From contig CABSKZ010000204.1 in NCBI GenBank assembly GCA_902478395.1, positions 1-5,632 on the forward strand: a stretch of DNA of 5,632 bases, written 5' to 3'. Numbering within the stretch: position 1 is the stretch's first letter; the number at the start of each line of letters is the position of its first letter. The translations under genes were made by a program, and so were the position numbers. Source of the DNA: an uncultured Eubacteriales bacterium (lineage in GTDB: Bacteria > Bacillota > Clostridia > UBA1381 > UBA9506). The notes beneath the pieces are model-generated. The model had not been told where the DNA came from. It searched no databases and saw only the letters and a program-made list of their open reading frames with translations. This document shows, in pieces, positions 1 to 5,632 of this stretch.

Positions 1-2
1 GC

Positions 3-191
3 ATTGCGTTATCCATGCAGATTGATAACCCTGCCATGCAGAAAAACGGGCAGGAACTTACGCTGGAAGCTCCTCCGCAGATTCTCAACGACCGCACAAT
101 GGTTCCAATCCGCGCCATTGCCGAAGCGTTTGGCCTCGATGTGGATTGGGATGCCGGAAGCCGGACCGTTACCCTCCGGACCGGTGCGTAA
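3..191 (+). CDS. C-terminal end of a stalk-domain (copper amine oxidase N-terminal-like) protein, 5' partial
   Basis: An open frame enters from the left edge and ends at TAA 189-191, leaving 62 residues. The tail contains NDRTMVPIRAIAEAFGLDVD, then WDAGSRTVTL. This is the characteristic repeat of the copper amine oxidase N-terminal-like domain (PF07833): a 'R-T-hydrophobic-VP-hydrophobic-R-x-hydrophobic-A-E-A-hydrophobic-G' helix segment followed by a 'V-x-W-D-x-x-x-R-T-V-T-hydrophobic' strand. In Firmicutes such domains are found in exported and cell-surface proteins, often at an end as a stalk or wall-associated module; they do not themselves carry amine oxidase activity. Here the domain is at the extreme C-terminus, three residues from the stop. 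What the upstream part does cannot be seen. It is convergent with the glycosidase at 342-3194, and a strong terminator follows. The family call is firm for the domain; the function of the whole protein is unknown. Confidence 0.85.
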   Translation: MALSMQIDNPAMQKNGQELTLEAPPQILNDRTMVPIRAIAEAFGLDVDWDAGSRTVTLRTGA

Positions 192-271
192 CACAAAAGC
201 AGGCGTTTTCCGGTATCGTTCCGGCGAACAGCCGGGAAGCTGGTACAGTGAAATTCCGCAAAGCGGTGTTG

Positions 272-320
272 AAAGGCGCGGGGAATACGTTGCGTATTCC
301 CCGCGCCTTTTCCTTTTCTT
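272..320 (+). terminator. Rho-independent terminator with 18-bp perfect stem
   Basis: Arms 272-289 and 293-310 are exact reverse complements (18 bp, GC-rich core GGCGCGGGG) around the three-base loop TTG. They are followed on the plus strand by a T/C-rich tail, TTCCTTTTCTT, at 310-320. It lies 81 bases after the stop at 191, so it fits as terminator of the plus-strand stalk-domain gene. The convergent glycosidase stops at 342, only 32 bases away on the other side, so the hairpin may also help end that transcript. The minus-strand side has just TTT before a C, so it looks weaker in that direction. Confidence 0.85.
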
Positions 321-341
321 GCAGAAGCTTTGTTTTTTGTT

Positions 342-3194
342 TTAATCTCTGGTCAGGCCGCACGGAAGGGTGACAAATTCATCGCTCCAGCTGCTTCCTT
401 CCCGGATGAAATTCTCAGGACCATAAGAGGGGACAACCGCCGGAAGCTCGTGCAGCGGCCCGAATGTGTTCCGGCGCGTCAGAACCAGCTCCACCTCAAT
501 TTTATCCGCTGGCTCCACAACCGTTTCATACGGTTTCCATGCGATTATCTTCCCGTTCACCTTGAGGCAGGCCGCGCCATAAAGACTGTTAAACCGGAGC
601 AGCGACCGCTTCTCCACCTTCTGATTGAAAACATAGGTGATTTTTCCGCTATAGAGCGGCAATCCATAGTCTTTCAGGTCGCCGTAGCCGATTTTTGCCG
701 CCATCGGAACGATTTTCCAATCTTCTACCCCAAAATTGCCAAGCAGGTAAATTGCTTCCAAGTCCGTATCCTCACGAAATACGGTTTTCATCGTTACGGT
801 ATTTTTCCCCTTTTGGATTGAAACCTTGAATTTATCGAAGCAGGAATCAATCCATTTCCCACAGCTCTTTTCCAAAATTTCGCCGTTGTATGCAACCTCG
901 CAGCGGTCAGCTTGTTCCACGACCAATTCCGCCTCAATATCGATTTCAGAATGGAACTGGTAAGTAAGGGTAATTTCCCCGAATTCGTGCAGCCCTTGTT
1001 TCGCGGCAAACCACGGCTGGTACATTCCGCCGCCCCGGCAGACAAGCCCAAACCGTTTACGCAGCTGCCGGTCGACCTTCAGCACGTCGCCGGAGATTTC
1101 CTCCCCGTCCACTGTACAGGTAACCCTGTCGACCACCAATACATTTGGCTCGTCCAACCGAACCTCGCTGACCTCTCCCAGTTTCAATTCTTCGAGCTGT
1201 TCTTCCGCCGCCGGAGCGTTTTCTGTCTGCGTCAGCACCAGAAGCATTTCCTGCCCCGGCGCGAGAGACACCGACTGCGGTTTCGCGATTGGCGTGACGG
1301 TTCCTTCCGGCGCGCTCCAACACTCAAAATAGCCGTCCCGGTCAAAATGCACCGCGCCCTGGGCCGGATGGTCCTTATCGCTGTTGAGCAGCATGATGTG
1401 GACATCCCCATTCGGAAGTTCCCGCGCCTGTGCGAACACCGCCGGATGGTCCACAACGACCGGCCGGCTGGACAGCAGCTCTTGCTTTGCGGCGTTGCCA
1501 AGCTGGACTTGCGCCGGCTCCGCGTCGATGTACTTCGGCGGTTCGCCCAGCACGACGACCTTGCCGCCCGCCTGCTGGAATTTTTGCAGGATATCGAGCG
1601 TGGAACTTCTCATCGTGAGCATTCCGGAGACAACCACCTTTTTATAGGCCGCCTTCCCTACCATTAAGGTGTCATTCTCTATCCGGTACAGGCGGGACAG
1701 CATTTCCTCGTCCGCGTAGTCGAAATCAATATTCTCTGAAAGCAGCCAATGGTACAGCTCCTCGAACTGCTTTTCCACCTTGAGCGCCTCTTCAGACGAC
1801 GCGCCGAGCCAGTGCGCCCATCCGGCATATATCTGGCACCACAGGCTTTCCACCGGGTTGATGACCAGCGTGTCGCACAGCGGAACGCCCTCGGAGAAGA
1901 ACACACCGATGCGGGCGTAGTAGTCCTCGACGTATTTATATTCCCGATACCACGCGGACTGGAAAAAGATGCTCGCCGGATAATCGCGCTTGGCCTCGCC
2001 CGCCATCGTATACCATGACAGATGCGGGCAGCGCAGGTTGATGCCTAGCAGCGCCTGCCAGTCCCCGGCGTTTTTGTAGTTTTCAAAATTCATCTGCCAG
2101 CCCGTGCAGCCATACAGCTCCGAGAGCAGCCACTTTTTCCCGCACTGGCGCGCAACGGAGGAAATTTGCTTGGCGATGTTGTAATAATTATTGCCCTGCC
2201 CGAGCACGTCCACGCCGGGATAATCCATCCACTCGTAGTTGCGCATCATAGAACCGTTGGGGACGACCTGTGCGCCGAGCGTGTCCTCATGCAGGACGTG
2301 CCCGGTGAAGTGCATATGGTTCTTTTCACACCACTCCATGATTGGTTTGATGAAATGATTTAAAAATAGCTGCTGCGTCAGCTCGCAATAGTGCCATTTT
2401 ACCGGAGAGACCACTTCTCCGTTTACCCGGAGGAACAATTCCGGCAGTTTTTCCGCAAGGTCATAGCCCCACATGTTTTGAAACTCTTCAAACAGCGCGT
2501 CGGTATACGGAGCGAAATTCGCCATGTTTTCGCCTTCGTTTTCCGTGTCGCACATGAGGGTGCCGCGGTGCGGTTCATCCGTAAATACGCCGGGAATCGC
2601 GCTGCCCAGGCGGCTTCCGCATTTTTCTCTGTATTTTTCATGCGTGCTTTTTATGTAGTCCTCCGTTGCGGAACGCTTCATCGTGTCCAGGTAGGTGTTG
2701 CCGTTGTAGTTCGGCCCCGCCTTAAATTCCTTCGTATCGAACCAGATGATGGTTCCTTCGGCGGTTTCGCCGGGGTTCAGTTTTTTCAGGTCAAAAACGT
2801 TCACACCGTCCAGCCGGCAGGAATAGGCGCTGACGACGCCCTCCTTCCATTCGAAGCCGTCCACGTGCATGACCAGAAACTGCATCCGGTTCTCTTTTTT
2901 CTCTGTGACCATTCCGCCGGCAGAGCCAGACGGCCAGCGGTCCTCGTCGTAAAGCCAGGCTTCTAGGCCGCGCTTTGCGCCTTCGTCTGCGCAGGCGTTG
3001 ATTAGCTCGAACCACTCCTCCCCGAGGTACTCGGTGACAAGGCCCACGCGGGAATGCATAAAATACCCGCCGAAGCCCATTTGTTCAATCAACTCCACCT
3101 GGCGGAGGATTTCCTCCTTCTCCAGCTTGCCGTTCCATGCCCAGAACGGCTTGGCGCGGAATTCGTTTGTCGGATTCTCAAATAACGTTTTCAT
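342..3194 (-). CDS. GH106-like (alpha-L-rhamnosidase-related) intracellular glycoside hydrolase
   Basis: This is a 950-residue protein with no signal peptide or membrane segment, so probably cytoplasmic and acting on imported oligosaccharides or glycosides. The N-terminal part (about 1-430) looks like the (beta/alpha)8 catalytic barrel of the GH106/alpha-L-rhamnosidase-like group: PFWAWNGKL (16-24), GGYFMHSRVGL (42-52), YDEDRWPSG (82-90), FTDEP (204-208), GHVLHEDTLGAQ (298-309), LLSELYGCTGW (356-366) and HLSWYTMAGE (391-400). Glu207 and Glu359 are the most family-like acidic catalytic candidates; that is an inference from motif context. Residues about 518-557 (VVVSGMLTMRS, then AGGKVVVLGEPP) resemble the Rossmann-like GATase-type domain that follows the barrel in related glycosidases. 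The rest (about 680-950) looks beta-rich, as in accessory sandwich domains. The start at 3194 is preferred over the ATG at 3224 because AAGGAG lies 7 bases before it, while 3224 has no ribosome-binding site. The frame is intact. Substrate is not certain: the group is broad and many members are uncharacterised. Confidence 0.8.
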   Translation of the reverse strand: MKTLFENPTNEFRAKPFWAWNGKLEKEEILRQVELIEQMGFGGYFMHSRVGLVTEYLGEEWFELINACADEGAKRGLEAWLYDEDRWPSGSAGGMVTEKKENRMQFLVMHVDGFEWKEGVVSAYSCRLDGVNVFDLKKLNPGETAEGTIIWFDTKEFKAGPNYNGNTYLDTMKRSATEDYIKSTHEKYREKCGSRLGSAIPGVFTDEPHRGTLMCDTENEGENMANFAPYTDALFEEFQNMWGYDLAEKLPELFLRVNGEVVSPVKWHYCELTQQLFLNHFIKPIMEWCEKNHMHFTGHVLHEDTLGAQVVPNGSMMRNYEWMDYPGVDVLGQGNNYYNIAKQISSVARQCGKKWLLSELYGCTGWQMNFENYKNAGDWQALLGINLRCPHLSWYTMAGEAKRDYPASIFFQSAWYREYKYVEDYYARIGVFFSEGVPLCDTLVINPVESLWCQIYAGWAHWLGASSEEALKVEKQFEELYHWLLSENIDFDYADEEMLSRLYRIENDTLMVGKAAYKKVVVSGMLTMRSSTLDILQKFQQAGGKVVVLGEPPKYIDAEPAQVQLGNAAKQELLSSRPVVVDHPAVFAQARELPNGDVHIMLLNSDKDHPAQGAVHFDRDGYFECWSAPEGTVTPIAKPQSVSLAPGQEMLLVLTQTENAPAAEEQLEELKLGEVSEVRLDEPNVLVVDRVTCTVDGEEISGDVLKVDRQLRKRFGLVCRGGGMYQPWFAAKQGLHEFGEITLTYQFHSEIDIEAELVVEQADRCEVAYNGEILEKSCGKWIDSCFDKFKVSIQKGKNTVTMKTVFREDTDLEAIYLLGNFGVEDWKIVPMAAKIGYGDLKDYGLPLYSGKITYVFNQKVEKRSLLRFNSLYGAACLKVNGKIIAWKPYETVVEPADKIEVELVLTRRNTFGPLHELPAVVPSYGPENFIREGSSWSDEFVTLPCGLTRD

Positions 3195-3201
3195 GAAACT
3201 G

Positions 3202-3207
3202 CTCCTT
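3202..3207 (-). promoter_or_regulatory. Ribosome-binding site of the glycosidase gene
   Basis: On the minus strand AAGGAG (within AAAAAAGGAGC) stands 7 bases before the ATG at 3194-3192. It decides the start: the in-frame ATG codons 30 and 27 bases further upstream (3224 and 3221) have no comparable purine-rich motif. Confidence 0.9.
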
Positions 3208-3289
3208 TTTTCTAAAGACATCATACAAACCAGCTTTCGGCCATAGAAGCAAGCTGATTTTATTTTTTGGATTTTGTTCGCTGAAGCTT

Positions 3290-3318
3290 ATTATATTGCA
3301 TACAGAAATAAAAAACAA
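3290..3318 (-). promoter_or_regulatory. Sigma-A-type promoter of the glycosidase gene
   Basis: Read on the minus strand, TTGTTT (3318-3313) is followed after exactly 17 bases by a consensus TATAAT (3295-3290), in an AT-rich stretch. A start of transcription near 3283 would give a leader of about 90 bases ending in the AAGGAG ribosome-binding site. The -10 box matches the consensus fully and the -35 box matches in its TTG. The leader contains a small possible stem (3231-3236 with 3251-3256). I found no convincing CcpA catabolite-control (cre) site here; the closest candidate around AGCGAA fails the flanking positions. Confidence 0.7.
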
Positions 3319-3612
3319 TAAAAAAATTAAATATTTCTGGAACTTTTTTCTGTGGGGTGCGTCTATATTCTTGTTCATAAACATTCTTATACATTTCACA
3401 AACCTAACTGAAGTATAAGACCCCGGAGTGCGGCATGTGTAACCCCCCTTATACAAGCCGCGCTCCAACCCCTCTTTAAATCGGAGCAAAGCGTGATAAG
3501 TTCGCTTAATCACGCTGCGACGATTGCAACCGTCGCAGGGGCTTTGCCCCTCAGGGTTTCAGTGAGGGGATTATAACCCCCACTGAAAGTCTGATATGTC
3601 CCCCGCCGCCAT

Positions 3613-3628
3613 AGAGGCGGGGGACATC
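3613..3628 (+). repeat. Direct repeat, copy 1 (AGAGGCGGGGGACATC)
   Basis: This 16-base sequence occurs again, identical, at 3760-3775. In both places it forms the right arm of a stem-loop with a left arm ending CCCGCC, and is followed a few bases later by a similar GCGA...AGGTTA segment. In this copy the stem is the perfect 12-bp one (3596-3607 with 3616-3627). Confidence 0.8.
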
Positions 3629-3759
3629 TGCGACTAGGTTATAACAAGATTTCATTGAAAGCTTTAGCGCAGCTAAAGCTACACCAAAAGCGTTTCAGCC
3701 TCGCGAAGCGAGGGATATATACCCGCCACTTGCTCTTTTCAATCGGTACCCGCCACCTA

Positions 3760-3775
3760 AGAGGCGGGGGACATC
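3760..3775 (+). repeat. Direct repeat, copy 2 (AGAGGCGGGGGACATC)
   Basis: It is identical to 3613-3628, 147 bases downstream. Its left partner is shorter (CCCGCC 3749-3754), and a second copy of that partner, TACCCGCCAC, lies 27 bases upstream (3720-3729 versus 3747-3756). Two left arms could therefore compete for the same right arm. Confidence 0.75.
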
Positions 3776-3821
3776 CCAGCGAGGTTACAAATAAAAATGA
3801 AATGATAGATTTCTCAGCAAG

Positions 3822-3886
3822 ACGCCGTCCCGGTCTATTTGCAGCACACGTTTGCAGCGAATAGCCGGAGCGGCGTTTTGTTTGTC
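3822..3886 (+). terminator. Long imperfect stem-loop with T-rich tail before the Beta_propel gene (terminator or leader element)
   Basis: Nested pairings ACGCCG 3822-3827 with CGGCGT 3871-3876, CCGG 3830-3833 with CCGG 3865-3868, CTATT 3835-3839 with AATAG 3860-3864, and TGC 3840-3842 with GCA 3854-3856 build one interrupted hairpin around an 11-base loop. The bases that follow, TTTTGTTTGTC (3876-3886), give it the look of an intrinsic terminator in the plus direction. It ends about 30 bases before the start codon at 3917 and has no recognisable gene upstream to terminate. Either it ends transcripts from the hairpin block, or it is an attenuator in the leader of the 3917 gene. Only the pairing is visible; the role is inferred. 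Confidence 0.5.
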
Positions 3887-3902
3887 AAAAAAATAACAGG
3901 TA

Positions 3903-3910
3903 AAGGGTGG
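3903..3910 (+). promoter_or_regulatory. Ribosome-binding site of the Beta_propel gene
   Basis: AAGGGTGG, one mismatch from AAGGAGG, lies 6 bases before the ATG at 3917. The in-frame TTG at 3911 abuts this site and is too close to be the start. No convincing -35/-10 pair was found for this gene. Confidence 0.7.
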
Positions 3911-3916
3911 TTGATT

Positions 3917-5594
3917 ATGAAAAAACTGATTGGAATGGTTCTCGCATTTCTTTTGCTGTGTTCCTGCTGCGTCTTTGCGGACAGCACAGCGAAAACGGAC
4001 CCCCGGCTGGGGGCTGCGGTTATCCTCAAGACAAACAGCCCCAGGGCGCTGGTGCGCGGAAAACTTTCGGAAATTGACGCCGACAGCAGCGTGGTCCCTT
4101 ACATAAAGGAAGGAAGGGCACTGGTCCCGCTTCGTTTTATCGCGGAGGCTCTGCAGGCCTCGGTGGACTGGAATGCGGATGAGCGCCTGATAACCGTTTC
4201 AAAAGGTTCACAGCAAATTCAATTTACGTTGGGGGAAACCAGCTACCGCAAAGACGGGACTGTGTATGCCTCCCCTGCTGCGCCCCTCATCCGAAACAGC
4301 AGGACACTTCTGCCGCTCCGGACCCTCTCCGAGGCATTTGGCTATCAGGTATTTTTCGCCGCCAATATCATCATTGTCAGCGAAGCAGGGGTTACCTTTG
4401 ATGCCGAGCTGGACGCAGGCCTGCTTGATACGCTGAACGACCGCCTCTATGACGTGCCGACAGCCGGTTCGAATGAAATGCTGGCCGATTTGCTGAACAG
4501 TCCGGCAAATTATGCGATCCCCATTCATTCCGGCAGCAGTGCTATAGGCGCCCCGCAACCGGAACAGCCATCCTCTGGGGACGGTGTTTCCAGCGGAAGC
4601 GGAACCAGCACCGGAAATGCCGGCAGGCCAGGGGGCGGTTCAGGAGGCGGTTCCGCAAGCGGGGGCAGTTCCATTCCCGTTCCAGATGAACCAAAGCAGT
4701 ATTCCACGACGAACGTGCAGGTGGAGGGTGTGGACGAAGCCGACATCGTCAAAACCGACGGGGAGCACATCTATATGCTGGGCGGCGGATATCTGACCAT
4801 CGCAAAAGCCGTTCCCGCGGATAAGATGGAAGTGCTGTCCAGAACCAAGCTCTCCGAGGACGGCGTGCAGTTTCAGGAATTGTATGCCGACGACGGTTTT
4901 CTGACCATTATTGGCAGCACAAATTCCGCCTACGATTCCACCGGTTCCGCCGTTCAGGTCAATATCTACGACGTTTCTGAGAAAACGGCCCCGCGGCTGC
5001 AACGCACGGTTTCGCTCAGCGGGACTGCCGTTTCCACGCGGAAAATTGGGAACACTTTCTATCTCGTCACAGAGAAGCAGATTCCGCAGCGCTACAATTA
5101 TACGCCGGAGGAGATGTTAGGCCTGCTTCCGAAATATAGGGACAGCGCAAGCGGGAACAACATTACAACGATGGACGCTGGGGAAATTTCTTATTTCCCA
5201 GACAACCAGTGGAACTGCTTTCTAAGCGTCGCCGCGCTCGACATCACCGCGCCGGAAAGCGGTTTATACGCGCAGAGCTTTCTCGCCGCTGCCGACCACA
5301 TCTATCTGTCGCCAAGCCATTTGTATATAACCGGATATCGGAACACCGAACGGACTGCGGCCAATCTGAACCGTTACGGGGAAGCAAAAATAAACGGAAG
5401 CGCAGGCGCGCCCGGATACGTTTCCCGAACAGACATCTATAAGTTTGATTTAAAGGGCGCGGGGCTTTCCTTTGCGGCTAAGGGAACGGTAGACGGGGTT
5501 CCGCTCAACCAGTTCTCCATGGATGAGCAGGACGGATATCTCCGCATTGCCACCACGGTTTCAGAATCGGGCAGACACGACAACAGCCTGTATA
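3917..5594 (+). CDS. Secreted stalk-domain plus Beta_propel (C-terminal beta-propeller) protein, 3' partial
   Basis: There are 559 genomic residues; the gene is cut by the contig end. Residues 1-21 are an export signal (MKK, then a hydrophobic run). Cleavage could follow VFA (19-21), or Cys17 in the poor lipobox LCSC could be lipidated. Residues about 36-157 are a copper-amine-oxidase-like stalk domain with both repeat motifs: GRALVPLRFIAEAL then VDWNADERLITV (66-94), and SRTLLPLRTLSEAFGY (128-143). A Gly/Ser/Pro linker spans about 212-258. The Beta_propel family (PF09826, remotely WD40-like) begins with the signature TNVQVEGVDEADIVKTDG (265-282) and continues with strand repeats to the end, for example GYLRIATTV (540-548) and DNSLY (555-559). 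Members are secreted or envelope proteins of unknown function; the stalk probably anchors or spaces the propeller. The frame stays open to 5632, but residues after Tyr559 are adapter-encoded. The gene is transcribed divergently from the glycosidase. Confidence 0.9.
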
Positions 5595-5632
5595 CTGTCT
5601 CTTATACACATCTCCGAGCCCACGAGACCGTA
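5595..5632 (+). other. Illumina Nextera adapter sequence (non-genomic)
   Basis: Bases 5595-5613 are exactly the 19-base Tn5 mosaic end as it is read at the far side of a Nextera insert, CTGTCTCTTATACACATCT. Bases 5614-5628 are exactly the Nextera read-2 adapter continuation, CCGAGCCCACGAGAC. The last four bases, CGTA (5629-5632), sit where the sample index begins. In the frame of the preceding gene this stretch adds TVSYTHLRAHETV, a tail I recall as a frequent artefact in predicted proteins from Nextera-built assemblies. It should be trimmed; the native sequence ends at about 5594. Confidence 0.97.

Larger units (their letters stand above)
3425..3775. repeat. Hairpin-rich non-coding block with eight or more consecutive stem-loops and internal direct repeats
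   Basis: This stretch has no credible gene but is dense in inverted repeats. Stems seen directly: 3425-3442/3449-3466 (18 pairs with G-T wobbles and one mismatch, loop CCCCCC); 3490-3500/3505-3516 (one bulge, loop TTCG); 3516-3522/3531-3537; 3538-3542/3546-3550; 3547-3553/3563-3569, which competes with 3557-3569/3577-3588; 3596-3607/3616-3627 (12 bp perfect); 3660-3668/3672-3680 (9 bp perfect, loop GCA); 3699-3704/3708-3713 (loop GAA); and 3749-3754/3763-3768. Several stems abut with no spacer. The glycosidase promoter (3290-3318, minus) fires away from it, so the block is not in that leader. It could be an interspersed genomic repeat, an array of palindromic elements, or a structured RNA. 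I do not recognise it as a known Rfam-type class from memory. Confidence 0.65.

Noticed and set aside
330..2966. Long plus-strand open frames (330-821, 912-1667, 2391-2966) opposite the glycosidase
   Set aside because: They are antisense shadows of a GC-rich coding sequence: the minus-strand protein has continuous family motifs, while these are Arg/His/Pro/Phe-rich with no recognisable domain.
3194..3224. Upstream ATG at 3224 as the glycosidase start
   Set aside because: No ribosome-binding site precedes it, whereas AAGGAG is ideally placed for 3194. The extra ten residues (MMSLEKRSSF) overlap that ribosome-binding site.
3178..3513. Minus-strand open frame of 111 codons across the glycosidase promoter region
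   Set aside because: It overlaps the glycosidase start in another frame, runs through the promoter and through the 18-pair hairpin at 3425-3466, has no ribosome-binding site seen, and its composition (basic, mixed, no domain) looks like translated non-coding repeat.
3425..3775. CRISPR array
   Set aside because: There is no regularly spaced identical repeat: the palindromes differ in sequence and spacing, only one 16-mer recurs (twice), and no cas gene is present.
3808..3839. TTCTCA (3811-3816) and TCTATT (3834-3839) with 17-base spacing as promoter of the Beta_propel gene
   Set aside because: Both boxes match the consensus at only four of six positions, and the -10 lies inside the arm of the 3822-3876 stem. 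Too weak to list.
3655..3864. Plus-strand open frame of 69 codons in the hairpin block
   Set aside because: It spans three stem-loops and half of the terminator-like hairpin, and shows no protein-like motif and no clear ribosome-binding site.
4208..5002. Minus-strand open frames opposite the Beta_propel gene (4208-4558, 4525-4770, 4640-5002)
   Set aside because: They are antisense shadows. The Pro-rich frame at 4525-4770 is the reverse of the Gly/Ser linker codons.
5595..5632. Mosaic end read as the terminus of a natural Tn5/IS50-type transposon
   Set aside because: The 19 bases are followed exactly by the synthetic Illumina read-2 oligonucleotide, not by transposon sequence, and the match sits at the very end of the window. 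Library adapter is the far simpler explanation.

Overview
The window reads as the end of a contig from a moderately GC-rich, Gram-positive clostridial (Firmicutes) genome, probably an Oscillospiraceae/Ruminococcaceae-like gut or anaerobic-digester organism. The support is family content (copper-amine-oxidase-like 'stalk' domains, a clostridial-type Beta_propel secreted protein, a GH106-like intracellular glycosidase), strong purine-rich ribosome-binding sites, a sigma-A-type promoter and a GC-rich hairpin terminator. No taxonomic marker gene is present, so the lineage is an inference.

Layout: (1) 3-191, plus strand, the C-terminal tail of a stalk-domain protein whose start lies outside the window. 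(2) 192-341, a short convergent intergenic gap with an 18-bp perfect terminator hairpin. (3) 342-3194, minus strand, an intact 950-residue cytoplasmic glycoside hydrolase of the alpha-L-rhamnosidase (GH106-like) type, with a clear promoter and ribosome-binding site upstream. (4) 3195-3916, a 722-base divergent intergenic region. It holds the glycosidase promoter, then about 350 bases packed with at least eight consecutive stem-loops and short direct repeats, then a long stem-loop with a T-rich tail just ahead of the next gene. (5) From 3917, plus strand, a secreted protein with a stalk domain, a Gly/Ser linker and a Beta_propel domain, running off the end of the window. (6) 5595-5632 is not genomic. 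It is the Nextera transposase mosaic end plus the Illumina Nextera read-2 adapter plus four further bases that look like the start of an index.

The genes do not form an operon. The glycosidase is a single-gene transcription unit flanked by two genes of the exported stalk-domain type, pointing toward it on one side and away from it on the other. No defence system, mobile element, CRISPR array or RNA gene of a known class was recognised. The two points most worth attention are the adapter readthrough, which gives the last gene a spurious 13-residue C-terminus, and the hairpin-rich non-coding block at 3425-3775.
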